This document shows, piece by piece, positions 1 to 7,201 of a stretch of 14,392 nt of DNA. A model generated the notes under the pieces. It was not told where the DNA came from. It worked only from the letters and a program-made list of their open reading frames with translations, and did no database searches. Positions within the stretch are counted from its first letter, which is position 1; every line of letters starts with the position of its first letter. This DNA comes from Aquimonas sp044344935 (GTDB lineage: Bacteria; Pseudomonadota; Gammaproteobacteria; Xanthomonadales; Xanthomonadaceae), in contig JBIJCA010000100.1 of NCBI GenBank assembly GCA_044344935.1, forward strand, positions 1 to 14,392, given 5' to 3'. The position numbers were made by a program, and so were the translations under genes.

Positions 1-1
1 C

Positions 2-1975
2 CAGATCTTCTCGCAGCTCAACGCCAAGGATTGGACGGTGCTGGCCTTTCTGAAGTCCGACCAGGGCGGGCTGGGCCTGGATGTCAGCCAGGACCGCGAG
101 ACCAAGGACGCGATGCTGCTGTCTTTGAGCAAGCTGATGGATGAGCCGCTGCAGGTGCTGCGCGCGCGGCGCCTGGACGCGGCTTGGTTCAACGCCATGC
201 TCAGCGGTGGTGACCCTGTACGCGATCTGCTGCAGTGGCTCGACAACCCCGCGGGTTTCCGCGAAGTGCGACAAGGCAACGCTTGGTCGGCCTTCGAAAG
301 TGTGTGCAAGGCGCAGTTCGCCTTTCATCCTAGGGAGGGCGAGCTGGCCGCGGCAGCCAAGCTGGCAACGCGCAGCGGCCCCTGGGCCTTGGCATGGGAC
401 CGCTTCGCCGAAGCGCCCAAGCGCTATCCGAACCTACCGGCCCTGATTCGGCGCTGCCAGCCCCCGATCTTCGACATGCTGACCGAGGCCAGCACAGCAG
501 GTGGCTGGCCGCAATGGAATGAGAGCAAGGAGTCCGACCTGCGCGCGAGCCTGAAAGCACTGGACTCGGTAGCGCCTCACCTCGCGCGCGAACAAATTCT
601 CAGGCTTGAAGGCGAGCATCGACAGCGTCGCAACCTGGTGTGGGCTGAACTCGGCCAAGCACCCTTGGCACTGGGGCTTGAACACCTGGCCGAGCTGGCT
701 CAGGTGACCACTCAGTCCTTGGCTGCGGGCGATCTGCGCGATTTGCAGGCGGGCTACGCAGCTTCTGGCTGGAAGGCAGACGCCGCCGTGCTGAGGGCCC
801 TGGAGCACGCGCACACGAGCGCGGACCATGCGGCGCTCAGCGCTGCCATTCGCAGCGTCTACCTGCCCTGGGCTGAAGCAAGCGCCCGCCATCTACAAGC
901 GATCGTTGAGGCCAGCCGCCCGCCTGGCGGCGTAAGCGAGGGCAAGCCGCCGGGCTATGTGCGCAAGGATCAATGCGTCCTGTTCGTGGATGGCCTGCGC
1001 TTCGATGTCGCCAAGCGTCTCGCACATCAGCTCACAGCGGCAGGCCTTGAGGTAGCGGAGGCACCCCACTGGGTAGCCCTGCCCAGCGTTACAGCGACCG
1101 GCAAGGCCGCTGTGTCACCCGTGGCGCATCGCATCGGCGGCGCGTTGAACGCGATCGAGTTCGAGCCGCTTGCCTTGGACACGGGTGCAGCCCTAAGCGT
1201 GCAACAGCTCCGACGCCTGCTGGGCGAACAGGGCTGGCAGGTACTGGCCGGCGATGAACCGGGCACCGGCCAAGGTCAAGCTTGGTGCGAGTTTGGTGAC
1301 ATCGACGGCGAAGGGCACGCACGTGGCTGGAAGCTGGCGCAGCACCTTGAATCCATGCTCACGGAAATCCGAGGGCGCATCGAGGCGCTGCTGGCCGCCG
1401 GGTGGAAGCAGGTGCAGGTGGTGACGGACCACGGCTGGCTGCTGATGCCCGGTGGCCTGCCCAAAATCGAGCTGCCCAAGGCGCTTGTGGACACGAAATG
1501 GAGCCGCTGTGCCGCCCTCAAGACCGGTGCAGCCTCGGAAGAGCGCCGCTATCCCTGGTACTGGAACCCCAGCCAGAGCTTCGCCTTGGCGGATGGCATT
1601 GCCTGCTATAAGGCCGGCGAGGACTACGCGCACGGCGGCCTGAGCCTGCAGGAGTGCCTGACGCTGCAGCTGACGGTAACTGGACTTCACGTGGCTGCGC
1701 ACGCGTTCAAGATCGAAGACTGTGTATGGAAAGGCCTGCGGCTGAACATCTCGGTGCTCGGCGCGCATGAAGGGCTGCAGGTCGATCTCAGACGCCAGCC
1801 GGGCGACCCGGGCAGCCAGCTGGCGATAGCTCGCAAAGCGCTATCCGCAAGCGGAACCTGCTCACTGGTTGTTGAAGACGAAGATTTGCTTGGCCAGACC
1901 GCGTATCTGGTCATCCTGGACACGGACGGCGCATTGGTCGCACAGCGCGAAGTCAGAATTGGCGGTGAGGAATAG
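2..1975 (+). CDS. pglZ: BREX phosphatase-like protein PglZ, 5'-truncated by window edge
   Basis: PglZ is a core BREX phage-defence protein with an alkaline-phosphatase-superfamily fold. The frame is open from base 2 with no stop, so the GTG at 38 is not a credible start: the N-terminus lies outside and 657 residues are visible. The PglZ domain occupies the middle to C-terminal part. FVDGLRFD has a probable metal-binding Asp at nt 989-991, LPSVTATGK has a candidate Thr nucleophile at 1091-1093, VTDHG gives Asp/His at 1427-1432, and AHGG gives His at 1631-1633. These match the metal-site pattern of the superfamily. The N-terminal half is a helical region without a motif I recognise. The stop is 2 nt before the ATG of brxL, so the two are co-transcribed. 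The sequence looks more like the shorter 'type B' PglZ than classic type A, but this is from memory. The active-site residues appear intact. GC in hand-counted lines (52% at 1861-1920, 68% at 1501-1560) is mostly below that of the core genes. Confidence 0.9.
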   Translation, partial: QIFSQLNAKDWTVLAFLKSDQGGLGLDVSQDRETKDAMLLSLSKLMDEPLQVLRARRLDAAWFNAMLSGGDPVRDLLQWLDNPAGFREVRQGNAWSAFESVCKAQFAFHPREGELAAAAKLATRSGPWALAWDRFAEAPKRYPNLPALIRRCQPPIFDMLTEASTAGGWPQWNESKESDLRASLKALDSVAPHLAREQILRLEGEHRQRRNLVWAELGQAPLALGLEHLAELAQVTTQSLAAGDLRDLQAGYAASGWKADAAVLRALEHAHTSADHAALSAAIRSVYLPWAEASARHLQAIVEASRPPGGVSEGKPPGYVRKDQCVLFVDGLRFDVAKRLAHQLTAAGLEVAEAPHWVALPSVTATGKAAVSPVAHRIGGALNAIEFEPLALDTGAALSVQQLRRLLGEQGWQVLAGDEPGTGQGQAWCEFGDIDGEGHARGWKLAQHLESMLTEIRGRIEALLAAGWKQVQVVTDHGWLLMPGGLPKIELPKALVDTKWSRCAALKTGAASEERRYPWYWNPSQSFALADGIACYKAGEDYAHGGLSLQECLTLQLTVTGLHVAAHAFKIEDCVWKGLRLNISVLGAHEGLQVDLRRQPGDPGSQLAIARKALSASGTCSLVVEDEDLLGQTAYLVILDTDGALVAQREVRIGGEE

Positions 1976-1977
1976 CT

Positions 1978-4020
1978 ATGCAGCTTGACGAAATCGATCG
2001 CAAAGCCGTTGCCGCGCTGGACGGCAATTTGGTGCGCAAGGACCTGGTGCGCACCTTCAGCCGCCAGTTCCCAGTGCCGACCTACGTCGTGGAATTCCTG
2101 CTCGGACGCTATTGCGCCAGTGTCGATCCCACCGAGATCGAGGAAGGGCTTGAGATCGTGCAGCGGCAGCTGCAGTCGCGCACTGTGCGAGCGGGAGAAG
2201 AGGAGCTGTTCAAGTCGCGGGCCCGCGAGCAGGGGCAAGTCAAGCTGATCGACATCATCACTGCGCGGCTGGACACCAAGACCGACAGCTACCTCGCTGT
2301 ACTTCCAAGCCTGCAGATCAAAGATGCGCGCATCGCACCGGAACTGCTGGCGGAGCACGAGAGAATGCTCACTGGCGGCTTCTATGCGGAGATCACGCTG
2401 GAGTACGACGCCAGCATCGCGCAGGAGCGCAATGGCCGACCGTTTGGCATCCAAGCCATACGCGAGATTCAGCTCTCCAGCCGCGATGTGCTGCAGAAGT
2501 TGGGCGCGGCGCGCGCGCAGTTCACCACCGCTGAGTGGAAGAGCTTCTTGCTGCGCTCGATCGGAATGGAGCCAGCCAGTCTTTCGGAGCGGCAAAAGGA
2601 TGCGCTGCTGCTGCGCATGGTTCCGTTCGTCGAACGCAACTACAACCTGGTCGAGCTTGGCCCGCGCGGGACCGGCAAGAGCCATCTGTTCCAGCAGGTG
2701 TCGCCCTATGCGCACTTGATCTCGGGAGGAAAAGCGACCGTCGCCAAGATGTTCGTCAACAACTCAACCGGCCAGCGCGGCTTGGTCTGCCAGTACGACG
2801 TGGTCTGCTTCGATGAAGTGTCCGGCATCTCCTTCGACCAGAAGGACGGCGTCAACATCATGAAGGGCTACATGGAGTCCGGCGAGTTCAGCCGCGGCAA
2901 GGAGAGCATCCGCGCGGACGGCAGCATCGTGCTGGTGGGAAATTTCGAAGTTGATGTTGAGCATCAGCAGCGGATCGGCCACCTGTTCGGGCCAATGCCT
3001 CCTGAGATGAAGGACGACACCGCCTTCATGGATCGCATCCACGCCTTCCTGCCCGGTTGGGACGTGCCGAAGATCAGCAAGGATTTGCTGACCAGCCATT
3101 TTGGCCTGGTGAGCGACTTCCTCTCTGAATGCTGGAGCCAGCTGCGCGCGGAGAGCCGCGTTGCCTCGCTGCAGGGGCGAGTGCAATACGGCGGCGCCCT
3201 GTCGGGGCGCGATACGACCGCAGTGAACAAGACCGTCAGCGGCCTACTCAAGCTGGTGTATCCGATGAACACTGAAGCTTCGGCCGACGACATCGAGTGG
3301 GCGGTGCGCATCGCGATGGAAGCCCGACGCCGTGTGAAGGAGCAGCAGAAGCGGATCGGTGCAGCAGAGTTCCGCAACACCCATTTCAGCTATGTCATGG
3401 GCGAGGACGGCGTGGAGCGCTTCGTCTCCACGCCTGAGCTGCAAAGCACGACCGGCATCGGCGACGATCCGCTGGAGCCCGGCCAGGTGTGGACGATCAG
3501 CCCAGGCGCGGGCGATGAACACCCAGGACTGTTCCGAATCGAGGTCAATGAGGGCCCCGGATCCGGCGTGCGGATCTTGAACAAGCCGGTGCCGCCTGCC
3601 TTCCGCGAGAGCATGGGCTTTGCCGAGCAGAACCTGTACGCGCGCATGCAGCAGCTGGTCGGGGACAAAGATGCTCGCCAGCATGAGTTCTCAACCCAGC
3701 TCAGGGCATTCGATGCCGCCAAGTCGGGCGGAAAGACCGGCGTTGCAAACCTCATTGCCCTCTGCACGGCCTTGCTGAAGCGCAGCGTGCGCGGTGGGCT
3801 GGTGGTTGTGGGCGAGATCAACCTGGGCGGCTCGATCGAGCCGATCCACGACCCGATCAACCTCGTGGAGCTTGCCGTCAAGAAAGGAGCGACTGCGGTG
3901 CTGATGCCGGTTGGATGTCGCCGCCAGCTGTTTGATCTGTCTGACGACATGGCGACTCGGATCGACATCCAGTTCTATTCCGATGCGCGCGATGCGCTGT
4001 TGAAGGCGATCGCCGAGTAG
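1978..4020 (+). CDS. brxL: BREX Lon-like AAA+ protein BrxL
   Basis: BrxL is the 3'-terminal gene of BREX type 1 (also present in type 4) and takes part in phage restriction; studied homologues are DNA-binding AAA+ oligomers. At 680 aa it has the family's full length. The N-terminal ~200 residues (motif RKDLVRTF near the start, then FLLGRYCAS) form the BrxL-specific region. The AAA+ core shows Walker A GPRGTGKS (228-235), Walker B VVCFDE (275-280) and a sensor-1 Asn in LVGN (N322). The C-terminal ~150 residues resemble the Lon protease domain (VVVGEINLGGSIEPIHDP, then TAVLMP), but by eye the positions of the Lon catalytic Ser and Lys hold K586/T587 and L629, so proteolysis is doubtful. The ATG at 1978 is preceded by GTGAGGAA (1965-1972), a good ribosome site lying inside the end of pglZ. 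A hairpin terminator follows 28 nt after the stop. Confidence 0.93.
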   Translation: MQLDEIDRKAVAALDGNLVRKDLVRTFSRQFPVPTYVVEFLLGRYCASVDPTEIEEGLEIVQRQLQSRTVRAGEEELFKSRAREQGQVKLIDIITARLDTKTDSYLAVLPSLQIKDARIAPELLAEHERMLTGGFYAEITLEYDASIAQERNGRPFGIQAIREIQLSSRDVLQKLGAARAQFTTAEWKSFLLRSIGMEPASLSERQKDALLLRMVPFVERNYNLVELGPRGTGKSHLFQQVSPYAHLISGGKATVAKMFVNNSTGQRGLVCQYDVVCFDEVSGISFDQKDGVNIMKGYMESGEFSRGKESIRADGSIVLVGNFEVDVEHQQRIGHLFGPMPPEMKDDTAFMDRIHAFLPGWDVPKISKDLLTSHFGLVSDFLSECWSQLRAESRVASLQGRVQYGGALSGRDTTAVNKTVSGLLKLVYPMNTEASADDIEWAVRIAMEARRRVKEQQKRIGAAEFRNTHFSYVMGEDGVERFVSTPELQSTTGIGDDPLEPGQVWTISPGAGDEHPGLFRIEVNEGPGSGVRILNKPVPPAFRESMGFAEQNLYARMQQLVGDKDARQHEFSTQLRAFDAAKSGGKTGVANLIALCTALLKRSVRGGLVVVGEINLGGSIEPIHDPINLVELAVKKGATAVLMPVGCRRQLFDLSDDMATRIDIQFYSDARDALLKAIAE

Positions 4021-4048
4021 TCGGCATTTCGGACCCAGACACCACAAC

Positions 4049-4082
4049 GCACAAGGCCGCCCGAAGGCGGCCTTGTGCTTTT
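4049..4082 (+). terminator. Rho-independent terminator after brxL, possibly bidirectional
   Basis: A perfect 13-bp stem (4049-4061 with 4066-4078, left arm GCACAAGGCCGCC) closes a CGAA loop and is followed by TTTT at 4079-4082. It lies 28 nt after the brxL stop and 20 nt before the end of icd, so it can end BREX transcription on the + strand and may also serve icd from the other side, where the following bases are less T-rich. Confidence 0.85.
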
Positions 4083-4102
4083 CAGCGCATAGCAGCGTTC
4101 GC

Positions 4103-5401
4103 TTACATCGCCTTGATCAGCGCGTCCGCGAACTCCGAGCACTTCACTTCGGTCGCGCCGTCCATGAGACGGGCGAAGTCGTAGGTGACGGTCTTGGCGG
4201 CGATGGCGGCGTCCATGGCCTTGATGATGGCGTCGGCGGCCTCGGTCCAACCCATGTAGCGCAGCATCATCTCGCCGGACAGGATCACCGAGCCCGGGTT
4301 GACCTTGTCGAGGTTGGCGTACTTCGGCGCGGTGCCGTGGGTGGCCTCGAACACGGCGTGGCCGGTCATGTAGTTGACGTTGCCGCCCGGGGCGATGCCG
4401 ATGCCGCCGACCTGTGCGGCCAGCGCGTCGCTCAGGTAATCGCCATTCAAGTTCAGGGTGGCGATCACGTCGAACTCGTTCGGCCGCGTCAGCACCTGCT
4501 GCAGGGTGATGTCGGCGATGGCGTCCTTGATGATGATCTTGCCGGCGGCGACGGCGGCGGCCTGCTCCTCATTGGCGGCCTTCTCGCCGCTGGCGGCCTT
4601 GGTGCGTTCCCACTGGTCCCAGGTGTAGGTCTTGTCGCCGAACTCGCGCTCCGCCAGGGCATAGCCCCAGTTGCGGAAGGCGCCTTCGGTGAACTTCATG
4701 ATGTTGCCCTTGTGCACGATCGTCACCGACGTGCGGCCGTTGGCGATGGCGTACTCGATGGCGGCGCGGATCAGGCGCTCGGAGCCGTCCTTCGAGACCG
4801 GCTTGATGCCGATGCCCGAGGTCTCGGGGAAACGGATCTTGCCGTAGGACTTCGGGAAGTGCTCCTTCAGCAGGGCCATGAACTTGGCGTTCTCGTCCGA
4901 GCCCTGCTCGAACTCGATGCCGGCGTAGATGTCTTCGCAGTTCTCGCGGAAGATCACCATGTCGACCGCGTCGGGACGCTTGACGGGGCTCGGCACGCCC
5001 TTGAACCAGCGCACCGGGCGCAGGCAGACGTAGAGGTCGAGCATCTGCCGCAGGGCGACGTTGAGCGAGCGGATGCCGCCGCCGATCGGGGTGGTCAGCG
5101 GGCCCTTGATCGAGACGAGGTAGTCACGACAGGCCTGCACCGTGGACTCCGGCAGCCAGGTGCCGAACTGGTTGTTGGCCTTCTCGCCGGCATAGATTTC
5201 CAGCCAGTGGATCTTGCGCTGGCCGCCATAGGCTTTCTCGACCGCCGCGTCGAGCGCGCGCACCGAAGCGCGCCAGATGTCCGGGCCGGTGCCGTCGCCT
5301 TCGATGAAGGGGATGATCGGGTTGTTCGGCACCTGCAGCTTGCCGTTCTCGATGGTGATCTTGGCGCCGCCGGCGGGCGGAGTGAGGATGGGTTCTGCCA
5401 T
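4103..5401 (-). CDS. icd: NADP-dependent isocitrate dehydrogenase
   Basis: It oxidatively decarboxylates isocitrate to 2-oxoglutarate with NADP+ in the TCA cycle, in the cytoplasm as a homodimer. The 432-aa protein aligns along its length with E. coli Icd (416 aa). Substrate-site residues are present: S112 in GGGIRSLNVALRQ (the serine phosphorylated by AceK in E. coli), R118, R128, R152, Y159, K231 in VHKGNIMKFTEG, D321 and D325. The NADP-type determinants K360-Y361 (HGTAPKYA), Y407 and R411 are kept, arguing against NAD use. Residues about 257-288 form an Ala/Glu-rich loop roughly 13 residues longer than in E. coli. The frame stays open upstream to 5905, but the start at 5401 (MAEPILT) is chosen because GGGAGG (5408-5413) sits 6 nt before it and homology begins there. 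It is downstream of the lipoprotein gene with 206 nt between, and its 3' end faces brxL. Confidence 0.97.
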   Translation of the reverse strand: MAEPILTPPAGGAKITIENGKLQVPNNPIIPFIEGDGTGPDIWRASVRALDAAVEKAYGGQRKIHWLEIYAGEKANNQFGTWLPESTVQACRDYLVSIKGPLTTPIGGGIRSLNVALRQMLDLYVCLRPVRWFKGVPSPVKRPDAVDMVIFRENCEDIYAGIEFEQGSDENAKFMALLKEHFPKSYGKIRFPETSGIGIKPVSKDGSERLIRAAIEYAIANGRTSVTIVHKGNIMKFTEGAFRNWGYALAEREFGDKTYTWDQWERTKAASGEKAANEEQAAAVAAGKIIIKDAIADITLQQVLTRPNEFDVIATLNLNGDYLSDALAAQVGGIGIAPGGNVNYMTGHAVFEATHGTAPKYANLDKVNPGSVILSGEMMLRYMGWTEAADAIIKAMDAAIAAKTVTYDFARLMDGATEVKCSEFADALIKAM

Positions 5402-5407
5402 GGGGAG

Positions 5408-5413
5408 CCTCCC
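5408..5413 (-). promoter_or_regulatory. Ribosome binding site of icd
   Basis: On the minus strand GGGAGG lies 6 nt before the ATG at 5401. It decides the start of icd against the many upstream in-frame codons. Confidence 0.75.
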
Positions 5414-5516
5414 GGTTGCGGCCGCCGTCGCGAAGGACGGGGCCTTTGGATGAAGGGGTTGCGTGCAGCCAATCGGTCTTGCGCGCGGCCTGGGCGCCGC
5501 GAACGCGCAGCGCGCC

Positions 5517-5545
5517 ATTGTGGCCCGCCCGGGGGTGAGCGTGAA
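5517..5545 (-). promoter_or_regulatory. Candidate sigma-70 promoter for icd
   Basis: On the minus strand TTCACG (5540-5545) and CACAAT (5517-5522) are separated by 17 nt, giving 4/6 and 5/6 matches to the consensus boxes. Transcription would start near 5510, leaving a leader of about 110 nt. The intergenic space 5402-5607 holds no other gene I can support. The call is by eye only. Confidence 0.4.
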
Positions 5546-5607
5546 GTGCGACCTTCGGCAGGCGCCGCCGATCCGCGGAGCCGGCAGCGACGGTTGGACT
5601 GACGACC

Positions 5608-6327
5608 CTATCCGGGGCTCTGGACTGCCGGCTCCATGCGGGCGAGGTCGATGCCGCCCACCTCGAAGCGGAGGGGGCGCTTGCCACCGCGGATCGGCAC
5701 CTCGATCTCGATCCACTGTGCGGTCTTCAACGCCTCGAAGAAGCGCCTGTGCTCTTCGATGAACATGGCGGGCACGGGTGCGCCCTCGGGCTGGCTGGCC
5801 TCGAAACGCGCCGGGTTGGCGTCGTCGATCTTGAGGTTGATGTTGCAGCGCGCACCACAGGCGATGCGCCCGCCGGGCAGCAGGATGTAGACATTCTGGC
5901 CCCACTCCGGATGCCGGCGAAGGACCAGCTGGGGCCGCTCCTCGCGCGCCAGCTCCTTGCTGTCGGCCTCGTACATGAAGGCGGTATAGGTGGTGCCCTT
6001 GACCTCACCGACGGCGTGGTAGACCCACATGTTTGCCAGCCGCGTGCGCTCACGGTCGGCGGCCGCCATCACTTCGACTTCAGCCATCGCGGCCTGCACC
6101 TTGGCCGCCGCCTCGGTGCCCGGGTACTTTGCCAGGATGTCTTCGGCGTAGGCGCGCGCCAGCTGGCCGCGGCCTTCGGCCATGGCCTGGTCGAACAGCA
6201 GTACGGATTCGTTGGCCGCCGCGCTGTTGATTGTCGGCCCGGCGGGGGGCGGCGGCGGCGGTTCGGAGCACGCAACCAGGCCCGCGCACAGGGCGAGTCC
6301 GCTCAGGGTTCGAAATGTCAGGCGCAT
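5608..6327 (-). CDS. Putative outer-membrane lipoprotein of unknown function
   Basis: The 239-aa product starts with a lipoprotein signal peptide: basic MRLTFR, a hydrophobic core, and lipobox LVAC with lipidated Cys20. A Ser-Glu pair and a run of six prolines follow, likely a flexible tether. The residue after Cys is Ser, not Asp, so outer-membrane sorting is expected. Residues about 35-90 are helical and Ala-rich (AEGRGQLARAYAEDILAKYPG resembles a TPR-like helix pair). The C-terminal part, from WVYHAVGEV onward, looks beta-rich and has a Cys pair in IACGARCN followed by FEALKTAQWIEIEVP. I have a loose memory of this pattern in uncharacterised periplasmic proteins, but no function is known to me. 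Upstream start codons exist in frame to 6402. The ATG at 6327 is chosen because the signal peptide begins there, with GGAG (6336-6339) 8 nt upstream. It lies 58 nt downstream of the oxygenase gene and is probably co-transcribed with it. Confidence 0.8.
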   Translation of the reverse strand: MRLTFRTLSGLALCAGLVACSEPPPPPPAGPTINSAAANESVLLFDQAMAEGRGQLARAYAEDILAKYPGTEAAAKVQAAMAEVEVMAAADRERTRLANMWVYHAVGEVKGTTYTAFMYEADSKELAREERPQLVLRRHPEWGQNVYILLPGGRIACGARCNINLKIDDANPARFEASQPEGAPVPAMFIEEHRRFFEALKTAQWIEIEVPIRGGKRPLRFEVGGIDLARMEPAVQSPG

Positions 6328-6385
6328 GGGATCGGCTCCAGTAGGAAGGGTGCCGCAGGGTGTCGCAGGGGGACGCAGTCGGCGC

Positions 6386-7105
6386 TCAGGCCGCGGCCAC
6401 ATCCGGATACAGGTGTTCGGCGCGACGGAACAGCACCCAGCTCGTGGCGATGTACTTGTCGCCGCGCTGCGGGCGGTTGCCCCGGTGGGTATGAGTGAAG
6501 GCCGCCGGGGCGATCAGCAGGCTGCCGGTCTTCGGCTTGACCTTGCGGTCCTGGTAAAGGAACTCGGTCTCTCCTTCGTCGAAGCCGTCGTTGAGATAGG
6601 CGGTCCACAGCAGGGTGCGGTGCAGGCATTCGGCGTCGCGGTCGCGCGGATACAGCTCGCAGTGCCAGTACGGGTAGCCGCCCTCGCCCGCGCGATAGCG
6701 CTGCAGGTTGATCGCGCCCGGGCGGAACACCTGCTCGACGACCGGACCGAGCTGCGAAGGGTCCATGCGCTCAAGGTCACTGGCGTCGACCCGGCGCAGC
6801 TGACCGCTGCGGGCGTCCTGCATCTGCAGCATCAGCGGCGCCAGCAAGGTATGCGGATAGCGGCGCAGGTAGGCGAGCAGGCAGCTGAACATGGCGCCAT
6901 TGAGGGCCATCTCGGCGTCGCGCCACTCGGGAAACGAGGAAATCGTGATGTCGCTGCTGTGCTTGAGCTCCGGGTAGACGCCGCCGCCGACGGCGCCCGG
7001 CTGCAGATGCCTCGAACGCTCGAAGCGCTCGATCAGGGCCGCGCAATGCTCTTGGCTGAGGGCATTGTCATAGACCTCGATGAAGTCGTTATGGCTGTGG
7101 CTCAT
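6386..7105 (-). CDS. 2-oxoglutarate/Fe(II)-dependent oxygenase family protein
   Basis: The 239-aa protein resembles the prolyl-4-hydroxylase-like 2OG-Fe(II) oxygenases, which couple decarboxylation of 2-oxoglutarate to hydroxylation of a substrate. The C-terminal half carries the cupin core: INLQRYRAGEGGYPYWHCE, then WTAYLNDGFDEGETEF, then GSLLIAPAAFTHTHRGN and KYIATSWVLF. Likely iron ligands are H148 and E150 (an HxE variant of the common HxD) and H207 (or H205), with K217 as the probable 2-oxoglutarate carboxylate binder. The GETEF strand is typical of the fold. The N-terminal half (DFIEVYDNALS...) is the usual entry strand and helix of the family. Substrate is unknown; a small molecule or protein side chain are both possible. 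The start at 7105 has GGAA 6 nt upstream and a TAGAAT box at 7133-7138. It heads the short operon with the lipoprotein gene and diverges from bioC. Confidence 0.85.
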   Translation of the reverse strand: MSHSHNDFIEVYDNALSQEHCAALIERFERSRHLQPGAVGGGVYPELKHSSDITISSFPEWRDAEMALNGAMFSCLLAYLRRYPHTLLAPLMLQMQDARSGQLRRVDASDLERMDPSQLGPVVEQVFRPGAINLQRYRAGEGGYPYWHCELYPRDRDAECLHRTLLWTAYLNDGFDEGETEFLYQDRKVKPKTGSLLIAPAAFTHTHRGNRPQRGDKYIATSWVLFRRAEHLYPDVAAA

Positions 7106-7132
7106 TGGGCGTTCCGCGCGGCGGGATGCCCG

Positions 7133-7138
7133 ATTCTA
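7133..7138 (-). promoter_or_regulatory. Candidate -10 box for the oxygenase-lipoprotein operon
   Basis: TAGAAT on the minus strand matches the TATAAT consensus at 5 of 6 positions and stands out in otherwise very GC-rich DNA. It lies 27 nt before the start codon at 7105. No good -35 box is seen at the usual distance. Confidence 0.4.
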
Positions 7139-7185
7139 CGCACAGCGGCGGACGCCGCGGCGGCCCGGCCGACGATGCGCTGGCG

Positions 7186-7191
7186 TACACT
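7186..7191 (+). promoter_or_regulatory. Candidate -10 box just upstream of bioC
   Basis: TACACT (4/6 to consensus) ends only 10 nt before the bioC ATG at 7202. If it is used, transcription would begin almost at the start codon and the message would be leaderless or nearly so, which fits the lack of a Shine-Dalgarno sequence there. No -35 box is evident. Confidence 0.3.
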
Positions 7192-7201
7192 GCGCGCCCT
7201 C

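Noticed and set aside
4073..5602. Long plus-strand open frame (509 codons) antisense to icd
   Set aside because: The opposite strand encodes an unmistakable isocitrate dehydrogenase along nearly the whole length; this frame has shadow-type composition and no ribosome site.
5402..5905. N-terminal extension of icd (frame open to 5905)
   Set aside because: It overlaps the lipoprotein gene, has no homology, and the GGGAGG site fixes the start at 5401.
6182..7201. Upstream extension of the bioC frame
   Set aside because: It is antisense to the lipoprotein and oxygenase genes and has no protein-like features; BioC homology begins at 7202.
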